A stretch of 64,000 nt of DNA, taken from positions 29,873,501 to 29,937,500 of the forward strand of contig CM068317.1 in the NCBI GenBank assembly GCA_034766995.1, in the 5' to 3' direction. Numbering within the stretch: position 1 is the stretch's first letter; the number at the start of each line of letters is the position of its first letter. The notes under the pieces are model-generated. The model had not been told where the DNA came from and did no database searches. It saw nothing but the letters and a program-made list of their open reading frames with translations. This stretch comes from Acanthacorydalis orientalis. Lineage: Eukaryota; Arthropoda; Insecta; Megaloptera; Corydalidae. Of the stretch, positions 25,985-38,189 are shown one piece after another. A program made the translations under genes and the position numbers.

Positions 25985-26606
25985 GAAGACAAAATATGTT
26001 GAAAAATAACAGTCAAATGTTCCCGGAAGTGGGTTTCTTCGAGGTCCTTAAAATATCCGTTTTTGGCCTCGATTGCCTCTTCATTCGATCCAAACTTCAA
26101 TTATGAAGAATGAAATACATTCGCTCAGTTGAGATGCTTATGACCTCTGCTATCTCGCTTACTTTCATTCGCTGGTGGAGCAAAATCATATTGTGGTCTT
26201 TATCGATGGTTTCTGGCATGGAAGCTATTCTCGGACCTCCTAAGTGTTGTGCATCTTCGATCCTTGTTCTGCCACGTTTAAATTTATTCACACAAAGTCG
26301 AACGGGTTCGTAGGGAGGACAAGATTCACCCAATGTAGAAAATATCCTCAATTGGATTTCTTTCACTGTTTTCCCCTTTCAAAAAAAGGAACATAATTAC
26401 ACCTTGAATTCAGATTTCATCCATTTTGCACTTTTCCACGAAACTCTTGTATTGAAACAAATTATCAGACGAAGAATTAATGCGGAATGACTTACAACTT
26501 CACATACGTTACGAAAAGGTATCGAGCTATATGAAAACATATACAACTGGTCTCCCTCTCCCTCGGCGAGTACACGAACCAAGTTATTCTTGAAACCACC
26601 CTTGTA
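25985..26606 (-). mobile_element. mariner-like element, internally deleted
   Basis: On the minus strand a terminus-like TACAAGGGTGGTTTCAAG starts at 26606. It is followed by the N-terminal helix-turn-helix region of a mariner transposase (NKFKRGRTRIED, GGPRIASMPETIDK, KVSEIAEVISIS). The frame then meets C-terminal mariner-like sequence almost directly (GSNEEAIEAKNGYFKDL, 26100-26040). The catalytic DDE/D core is absent. The inverted terminus expected at the left end is not recognisable, so that end is probably truncated or decayed. Confidence 0.75.
26097..26400 (-). pseudogene. mariner transposase N-terminal remnant
   Basis: The open part (26366-26097) encodes LGESCPPYEPVRLC, FKRGRTRIED and a second helix-turn-helix ending in MYFILHN. 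Upstream codons in the same strand (GVIMFLFLKGKTVKEI) continue the homology to about 26400. The catalytic triad is lost, so it cannot encode an active transposase. Confidence 0.75.
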
Positions 26607-26699
26607 TATAATGTTGATTTTTCTTAGTTGAAATTATTGGATGTTGCAAGTACCCAGTCAGTGATTTTTAATGCAGTACACAGTAGAAAAATATGCTTT

Positions 26700-26885
26700 T
26701 TCTGTGTATCTTAGTACTTTGTGAATAATGGAACCACCATTTAATTGCTCTTGGGCAACAATTAAAAATGATCAATAATCATTTACTGAACATTTTTAAT
26801 TGGAAAAAACTTTTATGATTTGTGAGAAAAATTCAATTGTGACCGAATTTAGCTACAGTGTCATAACTATATTGTAACAATACTT
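26700..26885. mobile_element. family A copy (centre and right arm)
   Basis: GGCAACAATTAAAAATGATC, AATAATCATTTACTGAACAT and TTTGTGAGAAAAATTCA are followed by GCTACAGTGTCATAACTATA, the typical right end. It starts about 95 bp beyond the mariner end. Confidence 0.55.
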
Positions 26886-27636
26886 TTTTATATAATAACT
26901 ATTTTTTACAAGCGTATTTACTAATTTTTTGTAATTGGAGTTTTTAAAAATTTCCTTTTCTGTTTAATTACTCAATCAGTTACGAATATAAATGATTTAC
27001 AAAATCCTTTTATTTGCGTCTAAAAAAATATATGAATATAAATTCAGAGCAGTCAACACCGATTGGTGCGAACATTTCGAGGCAAGTTTATTTTTAAGTT
27101 CCGCATGAACAGTCTTAGAATATTTTACGTCTTTTTATGAGATCTGACCAGTTTATTGTCTGTTTTAAATTACAATCAAAAATAAACAAAGATTAGGTTA
27201 TCCAAAAATGCTACAATAATTAAAAAAATATTTTAAGAGACTAACTTAAAAGATTTTCTTTCAAGTCTTCTTTGGTGTCCGTAGTTAAAAATCATTTTAC
27301 TTTTACATGTTCCTTTGTCTTTCCGGCCTTCCAAATATATATATTTTTTGAAATGTTATATTTGTTCTTTGAACTTATTTTAAAAATAAAATATAGAATA
27401 TACATGTGAACTGTTCTTCATTTAAAATGTACATTTGCGCTGTAGTCTATTTTTCCATTTCTTCATTTTTGTTTTTGTTGTAGTTTAATATTTTAATTAG
27501 CATAACCTGACTTTTAATAACATTTAAAATTTGTAATTTGTAAAGAAAAATAAAAAAATGTATTCTTACCTGATAACAAAACATTTTAAGAATAATATTT
27601 GTATTTTAAATTAAAATTTTTTTGTATAACACACAT

Positions 27637-27639
<3 letters not shown>

Positions 27640-27692
<53 letters not shown>
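27640..27692. repeat. (CA)n then (TA)n
   Basis: A short CA run passes into about 40 bp of TA, then GTATATAAC. Confidence 0.9.
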
Positions 27693-27695
<3 letters not shown>

Positions 27696-27882
27696 ACACA
27701 ATGAATTAATATAGAGAACAGCGTGACTGTTCTGTTTACATAAAAAAGAAACCCCTGAAAAATTATATACATAAATCTATACGTGTTCGTATTTCAATTG
27801 TCTGAAGATGTCATAAAATTAATGATAAAATATTACAATAAAACAGTATGCAAATTCAGAGTGATGCATCTTGAAAGAACCA

Positions 27883-27885
<3 letters not shown>

Positions 27886-27937
<52 letters not shown>

Positions 27938-27955
27938 TATATATATAGAGAGAGA
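27886..27955. repeat. (TA)n with GA tail
   Basis: About 50 bp of TA followed by GGTATATATAGAGAGAGA. Confidence 0.9.
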
Positions 27956-28080
27956 TACACGTACACACTCAATACATACATACTTGAAATGTAATTCAAT
28001 ATTCAATTTATTCAAATTAAAAGTGTTGAATTGAGATAAGAAACGAAAGTTATAAATATATAAAATATTTCACAAGTACG

Positions 28081-28170
28081 CTGTTTACACGTCATGGCTG
28101 TCCATAGGGACCGACGTTTATATTTTTTACCCTATCGCCGCTATCCTTGAGACTCGCTGCTTTTTGAAAT
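28081..28170. other. GC-richer unique block in enok intron 1
   Basis: This stretch, containing CATGGCTGTCCATAGGGACC and CCCTATCGCCGCTATCC, is clearly richer in G and C than its flanks. No splice sites frame it as an exon in any of the readings I tried. It may be a regulatory or non-coding RNA element. This rests on composition only. Confidence 0.25.
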
Positions 28171-28585
28171 ATCTTTTTAAGGAACCAAGTGTTTATTTTA
28201 ATTTCTCAAACCGTATATAAAGAAAATATTTTTTTAAAAGTATAGTCACTTCTTTCAATTTTTTTTATGGTAAAGTTAAAAGAATTAAAACCTTAGAAAT
28301 TTCGAAGTGCAATCTGTAATTTTTTTAGTACGCTTCAGTAATTATTATTTTTTATTCCTGTAACATACGGCTCTTATGCGACCGAAGGTATTAATTGAGA
28401 GGGTAAAAATTGGTGAGTGGTTATGTTTATGGGTTTAAAACGACCTACTTTTATAAATGCGTACAAAAAATGTTCCCCTACATCTAATGTAACGCAGGAA
28501 GTATCGTATATCTGATCATTGAAGAAAAAGTTCACACATATATTCAAGACTAAACTAGATATAAATTCTTGTTAAATTACATTTA

Positions 28586-28586
<1 letters not shown>

Positions 28587-28661
<75 letters not shown>
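28587..28661. repeat. (AT)n microsatellite
   Basis: About 74 bp, nearly pure. Confidence 0.95.
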
Positions 28662-28665
<4 letters not shown>

Positions 28666-29758
28666 TATTTCATTAACTGTTTAGTTTTATGTAATTGTTC
28701 TTTTATAAGAAAAATAATTACTAAAGAATGACTGATAATAAATAAGTAGTAATTGTTTATATTAAAATGATTACAATATATATTTTGTAATTATTATTTC
28801 AAAAATGAAATATGTTTTTAAAATGAGCATGCTCACGTGCACTTATGAATTTAAAATGCTCTTTTATCAAGATGGACGATTACACTTTACATTTAATATA
28901 CCACCCTATCGTGTAAAAAGGTAATTGAAATTTATTCAAAAAAAAAACTTAATTTGTATATTTTTCATTGTATATTTTATTGTAAAAAAGTTCCTTAAAT
29001 ACTGCTGATAATATAACAAAAATTGTTAAGTTTATATACTGAAAATCTTACAAAATGAAAATAAAAATATTTTTTTTCCCTAAAAGTTCATAATTATGGT
29101 AAACAGTTTAAATTAAAAATAGCAATATTAGAATAAATCATTTACATTTATATATAATTAAAAAATATATAAACAATTAAATAATATTCATATAAAGTGC
29201 CGTTTTTGCAGTTGCAGATTTAATGATAGAAATTCATTTATATATATATATAACGATAATTCTTACAGGATATCTCGGTTTAGTTTTTGTATATAAAAAA
29301 TATGTGGAAAGCTCTTTTTTTCTCGTCTTTTATATGCGTTCAATTATTTTTTATGACTACATTGCTGCATTGAATATTTATTAATAGAATCGAAGTAAAT
29401 AAGGGTCTGTTGGTTTTTCGAGAATAATAAAAACTTAATAAATTTAATTAGTCGTATTAAAAATGAATGAAGTATATTAAAATGCTTATAATATAAATCT
29501 CTTTTATATATTAGTGATTTATATCATTAACCGTGTATAATTATAAACGACCTAATTGCATTTAATCTTTTGTTTATTTTTTATTTTTTTAAGTTAATTT
29601 ATATTCATGGTTGTTTGAAAAAGATATGTATTGAATTAGATAATATTAGTGTTGATAAATTGAAATCAAAAAAGTAAATTAATAGTTTGAAAAACGTATG
29701 CTGTATATGTTTGTTTAAAAATAAAAATCTGTTAATAATATGTATTTATTTTTTCCAG

Positions 29759-29912
29759 AATAGACTAAAACATTAGTGAGTGGACGAGAGTAAAAATGAA
29801 ATAATAACACCATTTCTATCAAATATTCATCACGAAGAAAATCAAAGATCAAGTTTCGCGCGCGGGTTTTTTAAATAAAACAGTGTCGCTGTCAAAAAGC
29901 CAAGAATTAAAG
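29759..29912 (+). other. enok: enok 5' UTR portion of the first coding exon
   Basis: The TTTTTTCCAG acceptor ends at 29758 and is followed by 154 nt of leader with several in-frame stops. It includes TTTCGCGCGCGGG, a CpG-rich patch unusual in this AT-rich intron. Confidence 0.6.
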
Positions 29913-30503
29913 ATGTGCGAAGAAGAGTTCGATCAGAGTGTTTGGTCGCAATGGATATTAGATGCCATACGGAAAATACGATCGCAGAAACAGAGGCCGA
30001 GTGTCGAAAGAATATGCCATGCGATCAGACAACATCACAACTTCCACGAGGATGTTGTATCTGAACATCTAGAAGTAGCTGTGAAAGAAGGTGCTGTATT
30101 GAAAGTCTTTAACAAAGGACAAAGTTCGTACAAAGATCCGGGCGGACTGCAGAATCGACAACTGAAAGTGAACAAAAATTCAGATTTGTCGAAAGTAATC
30201 GCGAAAGCAGTGCGAGAGTTGGGTCAACGCGACGGATCGAATCTAAAACATATCGAAAAGTACATACAGCAGTCGCATTCAGTTGAATTAGAAGCCGAGG
30301 ACGTTGATTTGAGACAAGTGTTGAGGATATCGGCGAAGAAGGCTGTCGCACGGGGATTAGTTATACAGGATGGTAAAGTGTATAAGTCAACGTACCACCC
30401 GCCGACAGTCAGTCCTGTAATTAAGAAGAAAGATGCTACGCCGAAGAAAAGAAGAAATACTTCAGGTGCTAATCACGCTAGTCCAGACATTTCAGAATTA
30501 AAG
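29913..30503 (+). CDS. enok: KAT6/Enok acetyltransferase, winged-helix and H15 exon
   Basis: This first coding exon of a MYST histone acetyltransferase of the KAT6 (MOZ/MORF, Enok) class gives 197 residues. Residues about 12-75 form the N-terminal winged helix (WILDAIRKIRSQKQRPSVER and NKGQSSYKDP), a region that in KAT6 proteins binds CpG-rich DNA. Residues about 90-160 form the H15-like second winged helix (AVRELGQRDGSNLKHIEKY, DGKVYK). The ATG at 29913 matches the usual KAT6 start distance from the first helix. A GTG 30 nt upstream is in frame but unlikely. The donor AAG|GTTAGT at 30504 leaves phase 0. A basic linker (KKKDATPKKRR) precedes it. The expected complex is the Brpf/Ing5/Eaf6 H3 acetyltransferase. 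Confidence 0.93.
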
Positions 30504-31154
30504 GTTAGTAGTTTCATTTTTTTTTATTTACGTTGTATTTATATCGTTCAATTCATTACTTTGTACGTGCTCGATTCATTATTTTACACACAATTAAATT
30601 CATATTTTAAACAAAGATTGAAACTGTGCACGTTGAGAATATGTTTGAAATTACATTAATCAAATATGAATCAATCAATTTGAAATGTACATAGATATTG
30701 TTATTACTATATTTCAGCGCTGATGTTTATTCTTTTTAATTAAGGTTTTATTTGTGTATAGATAAAAGACAAAAATTAAAATACATAACGAATTTTCAAA
30801 AGAATATAGAGCAGTTGTATTCGAATAAAATGACTTAATAAAAATTGTGATAAGAGGTAGAGTACTTTTTTTTATAAAAAATACATAAATATAATCAAAA
30901 GTAGAAATACGAAAAATTAGTTTAGGTACAAAATATTTTTTTTAGCGACGGTGAAGATAACTAATTGCTGCACGCCTCATTTTTTTTTCAGTCAACAAGA
31001 AAGTCTTGACTTCTTTTTATGCTGTGATCTTTTTTTATTTATGATTGTTTTTTATAGGAGTAATGTTTTTATAACAAGTTAAATTAATCTAATGATATAA
31101 TATTGTATAAAAGTAAGTTTATTTTTAAACATCTTTTTAAAATGGAAATCAAAG

Positions 31155-31430
31155 CACAGATTTTTCTGTACCTTGGCGCCAGAGGATGAGGGCGATGCCA
31201 TCAAAATGCGTGTAAGCGACAATAAATAAACAATAACAAATTATTGAATATTTTTGATCAGAAAAAGTTTAATTTGTGAGATAAAGAAAAATTCATCTGT
31301 GAAAGGAAATCAAGTTTTACATAATTTATTAAACATTTTGATCAGAAACATTTTTTTGTGAGGTGAAAGAAACATTCATGTACGAAATTGATTTTGCCAC
31401 AGTGCCAGAACTACATTTTAAATTCCATAT
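31155..31430. mobile_element. family A copy with duplicated right-arm motif
   Basis: The centre TTTTTCTGTACCTTGGCGCC then AGAGGATGAGGGCGATG is followed by AAATTATTGAATATTTTTGA. A second similar unit follows, AATTTATTAAACATTTTGAT. The right end reads GCCACAGTGCCAGAACTACA. Confidence 0.6.
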
Positions 31431-32164
31431 TTGATGTAGTTGTTAATCTGAGTTTGGTCGGAAAGTGGTATAGGTTACCGTGTATAAAATTATATCTGTT
31501 CTACAGTATTTCTGGAAAAAAAATATATTAATCATTGAATTTTTTTTCCATACTAGGTTTATTTTTTTAAACATTGCGAAAAAAACGAATACTACATATG
31601 AAGTGTTTAATATTAATAAAAGATCAACAATATATTTCAATAAAAAAATAATAAAAGTATGAAAACCATAATATTCTTCAGTCTTAAAATATGACTTATT
31701 CATAACTTTATTAACAACTAATATATTTCAGGTTTAGTTTATAAAAAAATATTAACAAACAACATGTGTTCATAATTTCAAAGCATTTATAATTATTTAT
31801 GTTGACAGTTATTGAAATGAAAGAATTACGTATCAAATGACACAAATCTAGAAAATAGAGATATTAGTAGATAATATAAAAAATGTGTATTTGTAAGCAT
31901 AAAGCGGTTAGAAAAATCCATGACATTTTTTATTGAAAAAAATAATATCCTACATTAAATAAAGTAAGCGTCAGAATTCCTTTAAAGGAAATGTTTATAT
32001 ATAATTTCAGACTATATTTATTTAGATATGTTTTAAGTATTCTAAAAAAAAAAACGATTTCTGACTTGTAATGTTTGCATTTTTTATTGAATAAAATTCA
32101 ATAATTTGATTCTTTATGCTATTATTTGAAAGATTGAAATAGTTCTTGATGAGAATAGTATTTT

Positions 32165-33270
32165 AATCATTAGTGTTAATAAAAGTTGCACATATTCCTG
32201 TAATTTTGTTCGGAAATGTTCGGCGAAATCCTCGTAATTTCTTCTTGGGTTTGTAATGTAATTTCAGAGATAGTGCGTGAACAATTAATATACCCTTGCT
32301 CTTTAGACAATCCCTCCCCCACCAAAAAAAAAATCAAACTATCAAATTTGGTGATCTTGTTGACCAAACAAAATCTCCATTTTTGGAAATAAAATGGTTC
32401 GGAAAGAGCTCTTACCAGTAGTCATGGACAGTATCGTTATGACTTGTTGCTCCATCTTACTGGATCTATGTGTTTTGTGGCAATCGAATTAATTCTTGAA
32501 TCAGAAATATTGTAGTCATGTTAGTATAGCGGAATGCGTTAACGTTTATGGCATTATCGATGCCATTTTCGAAGAAGAATACACCTATAATGACAAAAGT
32601 GCACCCCATACAGTAACTTTTCGACTATGCAGCGGCTTTCGATGTGATTCAAGTACGTTTTCAGAAATTCAATATAGACTATTCGGCTTGTTCATATAAC
32701 CGTTTAAATGAAAACGTGGTTCATCTAATATAAATAAATTGTGAATCATATTTTAATCTTTATCTCAACAAGAATTCGTCCAAACAGGTAAATCAATATC
32801 TTTTAATCTTTTAATTTCTGAACAATTTGAATTTTTGTATGGATGAAAATTTAAATTTTTATATATCATTTGACCAACCGATGTGCTATGTTATTACCGT
32901 TGTGTTATATTCAAGTTCAGTGTACATGAGTGTTTATGGGTTGAAACTCGTGGACAACGGATCACAGCGACTCTAACACGGTCAATGTTTTCTGGTGTTC
33001 TTACTGTTCTCATGGTCCTTTGATGCCTCAAATTTAGTGTGAAACCAATTTCCTCAAATTTCTAAACCAATAAGTTGATGGGATGAGTGGTCGGTACCTG
33101 CCCATGACGCGGAATGTTATAATGATTGCAAAATAGCCGTTGTACTTTTGTAGCAGACTTGTCATTTTTGTAAAATGATTTCACAGCGAAAGCTCGATGT
33201 GCACCGAACCACTGCTCTATATTTACGAACTGATCATAAATAATTAATAATGTATCACTTAATTTTACCC
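32165..33270 (-). mobile_element. Tc1/mariner-superfamily relic of the DUF4817 transposase type
   Basis: On the minus strand, scattered frames line up in order with this transposase family. They are [20 protein letters not shown] and [11 protein letters not shown] (about 33230-33090), TMRTVRTPENIDRVRVAVIR (about 33010), LDEPRFHLNGYMNKPN (about 32730-32690) with the first catalytic Asp region, and HRKPLHSRKVTVWGALL (about 32630). Decayed C-terminal sequence (RRNYEDFAEHFRTKL) follows near 32220. Frames shift and stops intervene, so it is a fossil. Terminal repeats were not recognised. Confidence 0.7.
33062..33270 (-). pseudogene. DUF4817 helix-turn-helix remnant of the relic
   Basis: This is the best preserved piece, with [29 protein letters not shown] and then a stop at 33062. 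It is the DNA-binding start of the transposase. The upstream residues ([14 protein letters not shown]) are not part of the family. Confidence 0.65.
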
Positions 33271-33331
33271 TCTCATTTCGGCGGTAAGTGAATAAACCTG
33301 CTTTTAAAATTTCCCGCTTCACTAGCGCACC

Positions 33332-33336
<5 letters not shown>

Positions 33337-33400
<64 letters not shown>

Positions 33401-33412
33401 ATATATATGTGT

Positions 33413-33449
<37 letters not shown>

Positions 33450-33535
33450 AATATATGTGTGTATATATATATATATATAAATATATATGTTTATGTATAT
33501 ATATATACACATACATACATACATACATACAGGCG
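33337..33535. repeat. complex AT/GT microsatellite block
   Basis: About 60 bp of pure AT, then GTGTGTGT, ATAA interruptions, a second AT/GT section and ACATACATACATACATACAG. It lies just beyond the start of the DUF4817 relic. Confidence 0.95.
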
Positions 33536-35051
33536 GTTTTTTTACTGATATACATGATAATTTCTCGAATATTATGATTTTAATCAGTCAAATTTTACGA
33601 TTGAAAATAGGTGCTAATAAAAATTGACTTAATACGGGCGATAAAATCGGGAGCTCTGATCATAAATAACAGCTTTCTCTTTATTAAACTATTATGGGTC
33701 ATGTAAATAACTTACATATTGTTTAATGGATTTAACCTTTTATACTGTCCTTTAGTAGGTACGTTTGCAGCTTTTCAAATATCAAATATTTGAATATAGA
33801 AAGTATTTATGCAAAATATTAATAAAAACGTTACACTTTTTAAATAATTATATGTTTTGTTTCGATTCGATGACGTAGTAATTTGTAATATAAATTTATG
33901 TAAAATGTATTTCAGAAATGTTATATTTTATTTCAAATATTTTTTGTAACTGAAAAGATGAGACAATCTAATACTTGAGTGAAGTTAGGAAAAAACGATT
34001 AGTTCTTTATTAAAAATAGTATCAATTCGTTTTTCGCAGATTCAAAGTTTGTTAAGAAACAAAATTGTATAGTATTTTTAAAAATTAAATTGTGTTCATT
34101 TTTAAGAAGTGGACACATCGTTCTTAAGTTTAACATTAAAGTAAAATCGTGAAATGCATACCTCCGAGAACGAAAATTGTGCTAAAAAGTGAACAAGCAT
34201 ATTCTTCTAAATTTTCTTTAGCGACGCAGTTCATTTGGTTTTATCTAATTCAAGTTATTTCTATATTTTGTTTTTATATTATAATGAATCATTGAAACTC
34301 ACAGCGCAGAAATCGTCTTTTTCCCTTTTAAAGAATGACACATTGCTGACTCATTGGTTCTTCTTAGTATTTGATTAGGTCCGACATTGTGTGACTGTAT
34401 CCTTTTTTATCTTTACAAATGAATATAATATGAATACACCTTTAATAATTCAGCTCAAATGAATAAAATCAAGCTCGATTAAGTTTTCAACGATATTTTA
34501 ATGTTTAATTGTCAGTAACATATGTTGTTTAAAAAGTTTTTCAACTTCCTAAGTTTAAATTCTATCAAATTAGAATGTTGTATTATCACACTTGTATTAA
34601 ATTTTGACTGGGTTTTATTGCAACTGCTAATTTAATTATTGTTTTGTAAAAAAGAAATAACACGAATTGCTATTTATAAATTTTTTTTTATAAAAATACA
34701 TTATTAAATAATAATAAAAAGTTAAACGCAAACAGAAAGAACAAAAAAAAAACATTTTATTTCTTTAAATCATGCAATTGTATTATATAAATGTGCACAT
34801 CACAAATAAACATTTAATCTGCAGTACACGATTTTTATAATTTTTTTCTTTAGTAACTAACCTAAATTTAATAATAGGTCGCGCAGTGTACTAGATTAGG
34901 GTTCAATGTCTGGATATATATTTATCTATTTATAACATGATATTGCGTTAGGTTTTCAGCTCTTAACAAACTGAAAAACAAGCCAAAGTATGATATTATT
35001 TCTGATACATCTGCAAATATATAGAAATCCATTCTATAAACACACACAGAG

Positions 35052-35054
<3 letters not shown>

Positions 35055-35116
<62 letters not shown>
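35055..35116. repeat. (AT)n microsatellite
   Basis: About 60 bp, preceded by CACACACAGAG. Confidence 0.95.
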
Positions 35117-35120
<4 letters not shown>

Positions 35121-35400
35121 TTAGATGTATCTATGCATGTGTATATAAATTAGCTAGACAAAATAATTTCTATTAAATTGTGAACTGTTTCTCATTACTT
35201 ACAGTGATATAAATCGTGTTCATAAAAAGTAGTGCATTTACTAAATAAAGTATTTCATACGATAAAACCTGTAAATGGTTATATCTAACTTTCGATAATT
35301 AATTCAATTATAGAATTATAGCAATTAGATTTCGTCATGATCGAATGTACTGACATGACAGTAATGACATAACATTTCAGAAATAACTGTATATATATGT

Positions 35401-35420
35401 AGAGAGAGAGAGAGAGAGAA
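35401..35420. repeat. short (AG)n tract
   Basis: About 20 bp of AG following TATATATGT. Confidence 0.8.
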
Positions 35421-35568
35421 AACTCTATAATAAACTCGATTCTACCACCATTTTTTCATTAAAGAGAGAATTTGTTGTAAACAGTTAATATGTAATATAT
35501 ATCTAAAGTTTCTGCCTGTAATTAATTCACCAAATAGAAAATTTCCTTATGAGGTTTCTCTGTGTCTG

Positions 35569-35631
<63 letters not shown>
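35569..35631. repeat. (AT)n microsatellite
   Basis: About 60 bp with one ATGT interruption near the left end. Confidence 0.95.
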
Positions 35632-35632
<1 letters not shown>

Positions 35633-36204
35633 TGTAAATTATTTTTCCTATTTAATATCTTAGCTAAATAATTAATAAAAGAAAATGTAGGTTATTTTCA
35701 AAATCTTCATCAATTTCTACAAAATAATTTTATTTCATATAAAAAAAATATAATTATATATTAATATAACTATAATATTTATAACTATAATATATTAAAT
35801 ATAACTATAATAGGAAAGCAAATTTTTATAAAAACAAATTTGAAATTTAAGTATTTTTTCAAACTCTTCATCCATATTGTTAGTGGATGCAATTCACAAT
35901 CAAATTTCTACTATTAAAAAGTTAATAAAAGTATTTAGAAGAAAACGTTAGAATATAAAGACTAATTATTTCATTCAATATATACCTAGAAACTCTTATT
36001 AAAAATGTGTCTTTTTAAAATATGAGATTCGGTTTCAAACGTGACCCGTTCTGAATCTGTTTTCTGTATATAATCCTATTATTATTGGGCATGAATCGTT
36101 GAAGTTAAAAGTGTATAGTTAATGAACAATCTAAATAAAATTAAAAAATACAATCTATTTCTGACCCTGGGGCTGTTGTTCTCTTTAATCGTCCCTTCAA
36201 TCGT

Positions 36205-36440
36205 AAAATCTCTCCCCGACCAAAATATTCAATAAATGATTATTGATTGTTTTTGATTGTTGCTATGTGCATTTCGATGGTAATACCATCATCGGCAGAT
36301 CGCTAAGGTACATGAAACCTGATGTATCTTAGGGGCGTTATGAGAATTGTGACATCTATAAAGAATAATTTTGCTTAGACAATATTTTATGGTTTGAATG
36401 AATGAAAAATTCTCGTGAGCGTGAATATAACTCAAACAGG
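36205..36440. mobile_element. family A copy
   Basis: The left arm is CCAAAATATTCAATAAATGA then TTGTTTTTGATTGTTGC and GTGCATTTCGATGG. The centre GCTAAGGTACATG is recognisable. The right arm is badly decayed, with GAAAAATTCTCGTGAGCGTG at its end. Confidence 0.5.
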
Positions 36441-36701
36441 ATTTTTGAAACTGCTGAAGAACAATTATTATCATTCTTAAGAAAAAAAATAACTTTTTTT
36501 TAACTTCTTAAGTGTTACATTTTTCATTACATAAATTATTTTAAATAAAATGTAATATTTTTTAATATTTTACATAAATTATATTACAAATAAATATTTT
36601 ATGGAAAACACATAGTAACATATTTCATTTTTTAAAGATAAGTCTGCTCTATTTTTTTCTAATACATAACGATTCAAATTTTTGACAACGAACATCCGTA
36701 C

Positions 36702-36708
<7 letters not shown>

Positions 36709-36773
<65 letters not shown>
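36709..36773. repeat. (AT)n microsatellite
   Basis: About 64 bp, nearly pure. Confidence 0.95.
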
Positions 36774-36776
<3 letters not shown>

Positions 36777-37066
36777 TTACAGAATATTTTTGATTCATAT
36801 CGAAAAACGCTGTATTTTTTTTTAGTTTTAATGTTAAAGTTATGAAATAGACAATATTAAAATATAGAGAATACATTTTGTTTAATAATTCATATTTAAT
36901 ATATGGCGATATATACTCAAGTATGAACATTATTAATATTAAATTTTTTATGGTTCCTTTTTTTGTTTTTAAACGGAATTGGTTGGTTATTATTATTCAA
37001 AATTTGTCTGTGACTTTTACTCTTCGGTATTAGTAGTTTAATAATTTTATTTAACATTTGCATGTC

Positions 37067-37245
<179 letters not shown>

Positions 37246-37719
37246 AATAGGGATCGTATAGTATGGTTTCAGCAGTATGTTTATTGAAACTTTAGAAAGT
37301 AAAATGATTAAATTTCAGTATCGGTCTTTTTTGTTACTGAAGCATAAATGTGTAATTGTTACATATTAGACATTCAACATTAAAGATTTCATTTAATATG
37401 TATTTTTTATTTATTTTAGTTCACAAAGTGTTTAAATATATAAGAGAAATACATTACTATAGAGTCTTTTTCAATAAGTAAACATTACTATCATAATAAT
37501 TGAATAAGGAACACAGATTAAGTAATTATATTCCTCTTTGTACTTATTAGTCTGAGTTGATCTAATAAATTTCTATTAAATGCATGACCAATTACTATAC
37601 ATCACAGACGTTGCGTACGAGGATCGTGCAACGCGATAAAACAATAATACCCTATGATGTATTGGTATTGAACATAATATACTTGTGGCAAGTAAATAAA
37701 AATTCCTATACACAAAGTC

Positions 37720-37850
37720 GGCATTTAGCTCGCGGGCGTTGGTTGAGCGTACAACTGATTGGTCCGAGGTCGCGTGACGTGTGTATGAGGCGCCGCCCAC
37801 CCGCACTATAGCCACGTGCTCACAACTCGTCGTCATCCTGTGATCTATGC
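37720..37850. promoter_or_regulatory. GC-rich promoter-like island inside the enok intron
   Basis: This short CpG-containing block sits in very AT-rich DNA. Motifs in order are inverted CCAAT (ATTGG, 37758), TGACGTG (37775), GGCGCCGCCCACCC (37789) and an E-box CACGTG (37813). On the minus strand they read as E-box, GC box, CRE half site and CCAATCAG, followed about 60 nt later by GTGTATAGGAA. No coding exon is supported on either strand. The 86-codon minus frame 37836-37576 runs straight through the motifs. It could be an alternative promoter of enok, a nested transcript promoter or an enhancer. Confidence 0.4.
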
Positions 37851-38189
37851 AACATGTGAATTTATAGTAGACAGCTACAAAAGTAAACGCATCACTTTAA
37901 AAATGTATAATAGTAATTAAAATAAAATTTAGTTGTTAGATTTTTTTAAAATATTTAACATTATAAGCACTTGTACTTGTAGAAAATCACAATGTACATT
38001 TAAACTCAACTGCAAAATAATAAAAAAATATGAAAAATATTTCAATAAAAGTATACATACGGTCCCGATCTTCTAATAATACAGTATTTAATTATGTTTA
38101 TTAAACTTTATAATATCACGCAGGTCTCCATTTAAATTAAATAAATATAAATCAACATTGATCGTATTGAATTGAATGTTTTTTTTCTG

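Larger units (their letters stand above)
19504..29758 (+). other. putative enok first intron (10.3 kb)
   Basis: The borders are the candidate donor at 19504 and the certain acceptor TTTTTTCCAG ending at 29758. It contains many (AT)n tracts, one internally deleted mariner relic (25.98-26.61 kb), two family A copies beside it, and moderately GC-rich unique blocks near 28.1 and 28.4 kb. I found no coding exon. Confidence 0.45.

Noticed and set aside
33273..33577. Open frames made of Tyr-Ile repeats on both strands
   Set aside because: They are translation of (AT)n tracts. The same applies to similar frames near 21.1, 27.9, 36.8, 37.1, 39.6, 40.2, 41.2, 45.2, 51.2 and 56.8 kb.
37590..37640. Small inverted repeat CGTTGCGTACG...CGTGCAACG as an RNA gene
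   Set aside because: The stem is short with an internal mismatch, and no tRNA or snRNA hallmark is present.
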